Assembly: GCA_000720845.1 (NCBI GenBank)
Contig: JODU01000066.1
Span: forward strand, 1-6,541
DNA length: 6,541 nt
Reading direction: 5' to 3'
From: Kitasatospora aureofaciens
Lineage (GTDB): Bacteria; Actinomycetota; Actinomycetes; Streptomycetales; Streptomycetaceae
In this document: positions 1 through 6,325 of the stretch, piece after piece
How the letters are laid out: each line of letters opens with the position of its first letter
Numbering within the stretch: the first letter of the stretch is position 1
The notes under the pieces: generated by a model
Database searches by the model: none
What the model was told of the DNA's origin: nothing
Seen by the model: only the letters and a program-made list of their open reading frames with translations
Program-made: the position numbers and the translations under genes

Positions 1-291
1 GTCGAGGAGGCGCTGGCGGGCGGGGCGGCGGCCGGGCAGGTGGTGAAGGCGGTCAAGGAGCAGTTGCTGCGCATCCCCGACAAGGGCATGGGCCATGGGC
101 TGCTGCGTTACCTGAACGAGGAGACGGCGGCGGTGCTCGCCGGGCACCCGACCGGGCAGATCGCCTTCAACTACCTGGGCCAGTTCTCGGCCGGCACGGA
201 CATGCCGGAGGATCTGCGCGGGCTTTCCCGACCGGCGTGCTCTCCCGCGAGGAGGTCCGGGAGCTGGCCGACCTGTGGGAGTCGGCGCTGA
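1..291 (+). CDS. NRPS fragment: C-terminal end of an epimerization domain (5' end outside window, 3' end frame-broken)
   Basis: This is the tail of an NRPS epimerization domain, which converts the carrier-bound L-aminoacyl or peptidyl thioester into an L/D mixture before the next condensation domain picks the D form. Frame 1 is open from the first base. Two late E-domain motifs are visible: PDKGMGHG at 76-99 (E6-like, with His where Phe or Tyr is usual) and FNYLGQF at 166-186 (E7). E-like sequence stops at about 222. After that the frame reads unrelated residues to a TGA at 289-291, while the expected continuation (AFPTGVLSREEV) is in the frame of the next feature. The frame-1 stop is therefore not a natural protein end. 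A GTG at 40 could be picked as a start, but E-domain sequence runs through it from base 1, so it is internal. Domain identity is secure; the gene boundary is not. Confidence 0.85.
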   Translation, partial: VEEALAGGAAAGQVVKAVKEQLLRIPDKGMGHGLLRYLNEETAAVLAGHPTGQIAFNYLGQFSAGTDMPEDLRGLSRPACSPARRSGSWPTCGSRR

Positions 292-3200
292 CCGGACTCG
301 CGCGGCACGCGGGCCGCCCGGACGCCGGCGGGCTGACCCCGTCCGACGTGCTGCTGGCCCCGGTGCGCCAACGGGACCTGGAACGCTGGGAGGCACGCTT
401 CCCGTCCCTGACGGACGTGTGGCCCACGACCCCGCTCCAGCAGGGCCTGCTCTTCGAGTCCGAGGTGTCGGAGGCGACCCAGGACGCCTACCAGATGCAG
501 TTCGCCTACCACCTGTCCGGCGCCGTCGACCCGGAGCGGATGCGGGCCGCCGGGCAGGCACTGCTCGACCGGTACGCCAACCTGCGCACCGCCTTCGTCC
601 CCGACGGCTCCGGGGACCTCGCGCAGCTGGTCCTCGACGACGTCGTACTGCCCTGGCGCCACCTGGACCTGACCGGGGCCGGCGAGGAGGAGTTCCAGCG
701 GCTGCTGGCCGAGGACCGCGTCGAGCGCTTCGACCCCGCCACCCCGCCGCTGCTGCGCTGCACCCTGGTGCGCCGCGGCCCGGAGCGCGCGGTCCTGGTC
801 CTCACCGCGCACCACGTGCTGTTCGACGGCTGGTCGGTGCCGACGCTGATGCAGGACCTGCTGCGGCTGTACGGCTCCGGGGGCGACCCCTCCGCCCTGC
901 CCAGGGTCCGCCCCTACCGCGACTTCCTGGTGTGGCAGGAACGCCAGGACCGCACCGCGTCCGCCCGGGCCTGGGCCGACGAACTGGCCGGGTTCGACGA
1001 GCCGACGCTGCTCGCCCGGGAGAAGGACGCCGGGGCCCGCGTGGACGACGTCGGCCATGTCGACGTACCCCTCGCCCCGCAGCTCGCCCTCGACCTCTCG
1101 GCCCGCGCCGCCGACCTCGGCGTCACCCTCAACACCCTGGTGCAGGGCGCCTGGGCGGTGCTCCTGGGACAGCTGACGGGCAGCCAGGACGTGGTGTTCG
1201 GTGCCACGGTCTCCGGGCGGCCGCCGGCCGTGCCGGACGTGGAGTCCATGGTCGGCCTGTTCATCAACACCCTGCCCGTGCGGGTGCGGATCGCGCCCGG
1301 CGAGACCTTCGCCGAGCTGCTCGCGGGGCTCCAGGCACGGCAGGGCGCGCTGCTCGACCACCACCACTACGGGCTGACCGAGATCCACCGGGCCGTGGGG
1401 ACCGGCACCCTCTTCGACACCCTGGTCGTCTTCGAGTCCTACCCGGTCGACCACGTCGGCCTGAGCGAGGCCAACGACACGGCGGGTGTCGCCATCACCG
1501 GCATCACGCCGTTCAGCGGCACCCACTACCCGGTGACCGTCATGGCCGACGCCGACCCCCACCTGCGGCTGTCCCTGCAGTACCAGCCGCACGCCCTGGA
1601 CCGGGCCGCGGCGCAGACCCTCGCCGGGCGCCTGGAGCGGGTGCTGCACTCCCTGGTGACCGAGCCCTGGGGGCCCGTCGGCACGGTGGACGTGCTGACC
1701 CCGGCCGAGCGGGAGCGGGTGCGCGGCGGTGCCGCGGCCACCGGGGCGCCGGACGCGACGGTCCCCGGCCGGTTCGAGGAACGGGCGGCGGCCGTGCCGG
1801 AAGCGGTGGCCGTGGTCTCGGGCGGACGGCGGCTGACGTACCGCGAACTCGACGAGCGGGCGAACCGGGTGGCGCACCGGCTGCGCGAGCACGGCGCCGG
1901 CCCGGAGACGCTGGTGGCCGTCGCCCTGCCGCGCACCTGCGACCTGGTCGTGGGGCTGCTCGGCGTGCTGAAGGCCGGAGCCGGATACGTGCCGGTGGAT
2001 CCCGAGTACCCGAGCCGGCGCCTGGAGTTCGTGCTCGGCGACGCGGCACCCGCGCTGATCCTCACCGACCCCGTCTCCGCCGCCGCCCTCCCCGACACCG
2101 GCCTGCCCGTGCTGCACCTCGCGGCGGCCGAGGGCGACGACCCGACGCCCCTCGCGGACGGGCCGCACCCGGACAACGTGGCGTACGTGATGTACACCTC
2201 GGGCTCCACCGGGGTCCCCAAGGGCGTCACGCTCACCCACCGCAACGTCACCGGCTGCCTGCCCTCGCTGGCCGAGGCCGTCGGCGTCCGGGCCGGCACC
2301 CGCATGCTGGCCGGCGCCTCCGTCAACTTCGACGTGTCCGTGTTCGAGATCTTCACCACGCTGACCCACGGCGGCACCGTCGAACTGGTCCGGGACGTGC
2401 TGGAGCTGGGCGAGCGGGACGACTGGGACGCCGACGTGATCAGCTCGGTGCCGTCGGCCTTCGCCGAACTGCTCGACGGCCTGCCGGGACGGATCAGCCC
2501 GCGCGCCGTGGTGTTCGCGGGCGAGGGACTGCCGGCCGCGCTGGTGGCCCGCGCCCGGCAGGCCTTCCCCGGACTGCGCGTGGTCAACGGCTACGGCCAG
2601 ACCGAGTCGTTCTACGCCACCGCCTTCACCCTCGGCCCGGACGACGAGTTCGGCGGTGAGGGCGCCGCGCCCATCGGCGAGCCGCTGGAACACGTCCGCG
2701 CCCATGTGCTCGGCGCGGGCCTCGGCCCGGTGCCGCAGGGCGTGACCGGCGAGTTGTACGTGGCCGGCGACTCCCTGGCCCGCGGCTACCGCGGCCGGGC
2801 GGCGCTGACCGCGGAACGGTTCGTGCCCGATCCCTACGGGCCGCCCGGGTCGCGCATGTACCGCACCGGCGACCTGGCCCGGTGGACCGCCGACAGCAGG
2901 CTGGAGTACGTCGGCCGCGGCGACGGCCAGGTCAAGATCCGCGGCGTGCGGGTGGAACCCGGCGAGGTGGAGGCGGCCCTGACCGCGCACCCCGGTGTCG
3001 CCCAGGCCGTGGTCGTCGCCCGCGAGGGACACGGCGGCGGCACCTCCAAGTACCTCGCCGCGTACGTGGTCCCGGCCGGCGACGAGACCCCCGGCGACCT
3101 GCGCGACTTCATGTCCGCCAAGCTGCCCGACCACATGGTGCCGACCGCGTTCGTGCCGCTGGAGCGGTTCCCGCTGCTGCCCAACGGCAAGGTGGACCGG

Positions 3201-5072
3201 GCCGCCCTGCCCGAACCGGAGTTCACCGGCGTCGCCCACCGGGCACCCCGCACCACGACCGAGGACGTGCTGTGCCGCCTGTTCGCCGACGTGCTCGGCG
3301 TGGACCGGGTCGGCATCGACGACGACTTCTTCGTCCGCGGCGGCCACTCCCTGCTGGCCACCCGCCTGGTCAACCGGGTCCGTGCCGAACTGGGCGCCGA
3401 GATCGGCGTCCGGACGGTGTTCAACGCGCCCACCGTCGCCCGGCTCGCCGGGCACCTCGCGGCGGGCGGCCCGGCCCGGCCGCTGCTGAGCGGCGCGCGC
3501 ACCCGCCCGGAGCGGGTGCCGCTGTCGTACGCGCAGACCCGGCTGTGGTTCGTGGACCGCTTCGAAGGGCCCTCGGCGACCTACAACCACGCCTTCGTCC
3601 TGCGCCTGCGGGGCACCCTGGACGTCGCCGCGCTGCGGGAGGCGCTGCGGGACGTGGTCGCCCGGCACGAGGTGCTGCGCACCGTGATCGGCGAGGAGGA
3701 CGGCACCCCGTACCAGCGGGTGCTGCCCGCGGACGAGGTGGACCTGACCACCCCGCTCGTCGAGACCGGCCCGGAGGGCGCCGACGCCGCGCTGGAGGGC
3801 GTGCTCGGCCGCCCCTTCGACCTCGCCACGGAGATCCCCACCCGCACCACGCTGCTGCGGCTCGGGGCGCAAGAGCACCTGCTGGCGCTGGTCATCCACC
3901 ACATCGCCGTCGACGGCGAGTCCATCGCCCCGCTCGCCCGCGACATGGCCACGGCCTACGCGGCCCGCCTGGGAGCCGCCGCCCCGGACTGGCCGGAGCT
4001 GCCCGTCCAGTACGTCGACTACACCCTGTGGCAGCGCGAACTGCTCGGCGACGAGAACGACCCCGGCGGTGTGCTGCACGCCCAGGCCGCCTACTGGCGC
4101 CGGGAACTGGCCGGCGTACCGCAGCCGCTGCGGCTGCCCACCGACCGGCCGCGGCCGTCCGCGCCCAGCCACCGCGGCGACGTCGTGGAGTTCGCCCTGC
4201 CCCCGCACGTCGCGGAGGCCGTCGAGCGGCTCGCCCACGACCGGGGCGCCACGGCCGCGATGGTGCTCCAGTCCGCCCTCGCGGTGCTGCTCGGCCGGCT
4301 CGGCGGCGGCGAGGACATCACCATCGGCTCCCCGATCGCCAACCGCACCGACGACGCCCTCGCCGACATGGTCGGCTTCTTCGTCAACACCTGGGTGCTC
4401 CGTGCCGACCTGTCCGGACACCCGTCCTTCGCCGACGTCCTCGGCCGGGTCCGGGACAAGGCGCTCACCGCCTACGACAACCAGGACGCGCCCTTCGAGC
4501 GGCTGGTGGAACTGCTCAACCCGGAGCGCTCCACCGCTTACCACCCGCTGTTCCAGGTGATGTTCGCCTGGCAGAACATCACCCGGGAGAACTTCCGGAT
4601 GCGCGGCCTGGAGGTGGCCTGGGAGCCGTCCTTCACCGGCACCGCCAAGTTCGACCTGTTCTTCAACATGGGCGACATCCCCGGCCAGGGCGTGATCGGC
4701 CATCTCGAGTACGCCACCGACCTGTTCGACCGGGGCACCGTCGAGGACCTCGCGGCCCGCTTCGTGCACCTGGTCGAGCAGCTGGTCGAGGCCCCCGAGC
4801 GGCGGATCGGCCTGCCCGGACTCCTGCTGCCGGGCGAGGGCGAGCGGCTGGACGCTCTCGCCGGTCCCGGCAGCGCCGCCCCCGACGCCACCGTGCCCGG
4901 CCTCGTCGGGGCGCAGGCCGCGGCCCGCCCGGAGGAGACCGCCGTCGTCTGCGGCGACCGGGTCCTCACCTACCGGGAGCTGGACGAGCGGGCCGACCGG
5001 CTGGCGCGCGCCCTGCGCGGACGGGGAGTGGGCGCGGAGTCCCTGGTGGGTCTGGCGCTGCCGCGTACGTGA
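237..5072 (+). CDS. Non-ribosomal peptide synthetase, C-A-T-C-A(partial); central part of a broken multimodular gene
   Basis: A cytoplasmic multidomain enzyme that activates amino acids as adenylates, loads them on phosphopantetheine carriers and joins them. Residue numbers count from the GTG at 237. In order: C domain (PTTPLQQG at 63, HHVLFDG at 192-198), A1 (LTYREL at 533, TSGSTG at 654-659, NGYGQTE at 784-790, YRTGDL, NGK with Lys985), carrier T1 (GGHSL, Ser1038), C2 (SYAQTRLWF at about 1096, HHIAVDG at 1221-1227) and the N-terminal part of A2 (LTYREL at 1577). The GTG is not a true start: sequence typical of the E-to-C linker (AFPTG) continues upstream in the same frame from about 222. 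The TGA at 5070-5072 is not a true end: it falls after LPRT inside A2, and the remaining A2 motifs follow in another frame. No TTA leucine codon was noticed. NRPS assignment is certain; the product is unknown. Confidence 0.95.
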   Translation: MLSREEVRELADLWESALTGLARHAGRPDAGGLTPSDVLLAPVRQRDLERWEARFPSLTDVWPTTPLQQGLLFESEVSEATQDAYQMQFAYHLSGAVDPERMRAAGQALLDRYANLRTAFVPDGSGDLAQLVLDDVVLPWRHLDLTGAGEEEFQRLLAEDRVERFDPATPPLLRCTLVRRGPERAVLVLTAHHVLFDGWSVPTLMQDLLRLYGSGGDPSALPRVRPYRDFLVWQERQDRTASARAWADELAGFDEPTLLAREKDAGARVDDVGHVDVPLAPQLALDLSARAADLGVTLNTLVQGAWAVLLGQLTGSQDVVFGATVSGRPPAVPDVESMVGLFINTLPVRVRIAPGETFAELLAGLQARQGALLDHHHYGLTEIHRAVGTGTLFDTLVVFESYPVDHVGLSEANDTAGVAITGITPFSGTHYPVTVMADADPHLRLSLQYQPHALDRAAAQTLAGRLERVLHSLVTEPWGPVGTVDVLTPAERERVRGGAAATGAPDATVPGRFEERAAAVPEAVAVVSGGRRLTYRELDERANRVAHRLREHGAGPETLVAVALPRTCDLVVGLLGVLKAGAGYVPVDPEYPSRRLEFVLGDAAPALILTDPVSAAALPDTGLPVLHLAAAEGDDPTPLADGPHPDNVAYVMYTSGSTGVPKGVTLTHRNVTGCLPSLAEAVGVRAGTRMLAGASVNFDVSVFEIFTTLTHGGTVELVRDVLELGERDDWDADVISSVPSAFAELLDGLPGRISPRAVVFAGEGLPAALVARARQAFPGLRVVNGYGQTESFYATAFTLGPDDEFGGEGAAPIGEPLEHVRAHVLGAGLGPVPQGVTGELYVAGDSLARGYRGRAALTAERFVPDPYGPPGSRMYRTGDLARWTADSRLEYVGRGDGQVKIRGVRVEPGEVEAALTAHPGVAQAVVVAREGHGGGTSKYLAAYVVPAGDETPGDLRDFMSAKLPDHMVPTAFVPLERFPLLPNGKVDRAALPEPEFTGVAHRAPRTTTEDVLCRLFADVLGVDRVGIDDDFFVRGGHSLLATRLVNRVRAELGAEIGVRTVFNAPTVARLAGHLAAGGPARPLLSGARTRPERVPLSYAQTRLWFVDRFEGPSATYNHAFVLRLRGTLDVAALREALRDVVARHEVLRTVIGEEDGTPYQRVLPADEVDLTTPLVETGPEGADAALEGVLGRPFDLATEIPTRTTLLRLGAQEHLLALVIHHIAVDGESIAPLARDMATAYAARLGAAAPDWPELPVQYVDYTLWQRELLGDENDPGGVLHAQAAYWRRELAGVPQPLRLPTDRPRPSAPSHRGDVVEFALPPHVAEAVERLAHDRGATAAMVLQSALAVLLGRLGGGEDITIGSPIANRTDDALADMVGFFVNTWVLRADLSGHPSFADVLGRVRDKALTAYDNQDAPFERLVELLNPERSTAYHPLFQVMFAWQNITRENFRMRGLEVAWEPSFTGTAKFDLFFNMGDIPGQGVIGHLEYATDLFDRGTVEDLAARFVHLVEQLVEAPERRIGLPGLLLPGEGERLDALAGPGSAAPDATVPGLVGAQAAARPEETAVVCGDRVLTYRELDERADRLARALRGRGVGAESLVGLALPRT
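399..1668 (+). other. Condensation domain of the first complete module, DCL-type by position
   Basis: Forms the peptide bond between the upstream chain and the amino acid on T1. Visible motifs are TTPLQQGLLFE near 426, the catalytic HHxxxDG as HHVLFDGWS (His codons at 810 and 813) and VVFGATVSGRP followed by MVGLFINTLPVRV around 1190-1290. It directly follows an epimerization domain. In the known NRPS scheme that calls for a D-accepting DCL domain, and the PLQQGLLF start and HHxLxDGWS style fit that type. The subtype is inferred from position and these motifs, not from a tree. Confidence 0.9.
1743..3215 (+). other. Adenylation domain A1 (complete), specificity code read as DVFSVAGYAK
   Basis: Selects and adenylates one amino acid and transfers it to T1. 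All ten core motifs are recognisable: LTYREL (1833), LKAGAGYVPVDPEYP (1968), YVMYTSGSTGVPKG (2184), FDVSVFEIF (2328), NGYGQTE (2586), GELYVAGDSLARGY, YRTGDL, GRGDGQVKIRG, LPDHMVP and NGKVDRAALP. Aligning by eye to GrsA gives the code residues D699, V700, F703, S736, V759, A761, G785, Y793, A794 and K985 (numbered from GTG 237). The A5 core has Gln in place of the usual Pro. The substrate is uncertain; piperazic acid is a suggestion from memory of similar codes. Confidence 0.93.
3240..3458 (+). other. Peptidyl carrier domain T1
   Basis: Carries the growing chain as a thioester on phosphopantetheine. The attachment site is GGHSLLATRL, with Ser encoded at 3348-3350, preceded by the usual DDDFFVRGG. 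The GGHS form, as opposed to GGDS, is typical of carriers that pass their load directly to an LCL condensation domain. That agrees with the C2 domain that follows and with the absence of an E domain in this module. Confidence 0.92.
3510..4799 (+). other. Condensation domain C2, LCL-type
   Basis: Condenses the chain on T1 with the amino acid on T2. It opens with VPLSYAQTRLWFVDRF at 3516 and has HVEVLRT-like sequence (ARHEVLRTV) near 3661, HHIAVDGES with His codons at 3897 and 3900, YVDYTLWQRE near 4012 and ITIGSPIANR followed by MVGFFVNTWVLR near 4318-4400. The SYAQxRLWF opening and the long insert after YxDYxxWQ are characteristic of LCL domains, which accept an L-configured donor. This fits the module before it lacking an E domain. 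Confidence 0.92.
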
Positions 5073-6145
5073 TGTACACCTCGGGCTCGACCGGTGTCCC
5101 CAAGGGCGTCACGATCACCCACCGCAACATCGCGGCCTGCCTGCCCTCCCTGGTGGCCGCCGTCGGTCTGGAGCCGGGCGGCCGGGTCCTGGCGGGCACC
5201 TCCGTCAACTTCGACGTGTCCGTGTTCGAGATCATGACGGCGCTCACCACCGGGGCCACGGTCGACGTGGTTCGCGACGTGCTGGAGCTGGGCGAACGGG
5301 ACGACTGGCAGGGGACCGTCGTCAGCTCGGTCCCGTCGGTCTTCGCCGAACTCCTCGACCGGATCGCCGGCAAGGTACGGGTGGGCACCCTCGTCTTCGC
5401 GGGCGAGCCCCTGCCCGCCGCCCTGGTGCGGCGGGCGCGCACCGCCTTCCCCGGGGTGCGGGTGGTCAACGGCTACGGCCAGACCGAGACCTTCTACGCC
5501 AGCGCCCACACCCTCCGGGGCGACCAGGAGGAGGCGGACGGGCCCGGCGCCCCGATCGGCACCCCGCTGGACGGGGCCCGGGTGCGCGTCCTGGGCGACG
5601 GCCTGCTGCCGGTGCCTCCCGGTGTCCCCGGCGAGCTGTACGTGGCGGGCGGCTCGGTGGCCCGCGGCTACCACGACCGGCCGGGACTGACGGCGGAACG
5701 GTTCGTGCCCGACCCGTTCGGTCCGGCGGGCTCGCGCATGTACCGCACCGGCGACCTGGTCCGCTGGAACCGGGACGGGCAACTGGAGTACGTCGGCCGG
5801 GGCGACGGTCAGGTGAAGATCCGCGGTCTGCGCATCGAGCCGGGCGAGGTGGAGGCGGCCCTCGCCGACCATCCCTCGGTCGGGCAGGCGACCGTCGTCG
5901 TCCGCGACGGCAAGGGCGGCGCCAAGCAGCTCGTCGGGTACGTCGTCCCCGCCCGCCCGGGAGCCGAGGACTCCGGCCGGGAGCGCAACACCCTCGACCT
6001 GGCGGCGGGGGTGTCGGTGCCGGAGCTGCGCAGGTTCGTCTCGGCCCGGCTGCCCGAGTACATGGTGCCGTCCGCGTTCGTGGTCCTGGACCGGCTGCCC
6101 CTGGCCCCCAACGGCAAGCTCGACCGGGCCGCCCTGCCGGCGCCG
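4878..6145 (+). other. Adenylation domain A2, split by an internal loss of about 250 nt; code read as DVFSVAGYAK
   Basis: The N-terminal piece (VCGDRVLTYRELDERADR...LVGLALPRT) is in the frame ending at 5072. The rest, from AYVMYTSGSTG at 5063, is in the +2 frame. The distance from LTYREL to AYVMY is 348 nt in A1 but only 98 nt here, so about 250 nt are missing, including motif A2 (LKAGxxYxPVD). 250 is not a multiple of three, which explains the frame change. Code residues read by eye are D (5213), V, F, S, V, A, G (5471), Y, A and K (6116), the same ten as A1. The A5 core is again NGYGQTE. As written the domain would be inactive. Confidence 0.9.
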
Positions 6146-6325
6146 GCCGTCCGGAACGAGACCTACCGGGCGCCGGTCTCGGAGCCGGAGAAGATCCTCG
6201 CCGCTGTGTTCGCCGAGGTGCTGGGCGTGGACCGGGTCGGTGTGGACGACGACTTCTTCGTCGTGGGCGGTGACAGCATCCGCTCCATCCAGGTCGTCTC
6301 CCGGGCACGTGCCCGGGGCGTGGAG
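5063..6325 (+). repeat. Diverged internal duplication: A2-T2 matches A1-T1 (2181-3400)
   Basis: The two A-T units are paralogous copies within one synthetase. The proteins look roughly two-thirds to three-quarters identical by eye over the A core. Exact DNA matches occur in short blocks: 26 nt (2181-2206 and 5063-5088), 35 nt (2317-2351 and 5199-5233), 27 nt (2580-2606 and 5462-5488) and 28 nt (2850-2877 and 5732-5759). Copies this similar are the kind of sequence that recombines in cells and is collapsed by short-read assemblers. Confidence 0.8.

Noticed and set aside
40..42. GTG as start of a short protein at the beginning of the window
   Set aside because: E-domain sequence is continuous from base 1 in the same frame, so the codon is internal.
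275..2659. A 794-codon open + strand frame overlapping the C and A1 domains
   Set aside because: Its translation is an Arg/Pro/Ala/Gly-rich shadow with no motifs. The overlapping frame holds complete C and A domain cores.
171..4769. A 1532-codon open frame on the minus strand covering most of the window
   Set aside because: It is a shadow frame produced by very high GC and biased third positions opposite the NRPS. Its translation is low-complexity (rich in G, V, H, Q and R) with no recognisable domain, while the + strand carries ordered NRPS motifs throughout.
5061..5072. Programmed ribosomal frameshifting as an explanation of the A2 frame change
   Set aside because: A frameshift would not account for about 250 nt of missing conserved domain sequence, and I see no slippery heptamer at the site.
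5069..5074. Overlapping stop and start (TGATG) that resembles translational coupling of two NRPS genes
   Set aside because: The ATG encodes the Met of the internal YVMYTSGSTG core, and motifs A1 and A2 are split off or missing, so this is a break inside one domain and not a gene boundary.
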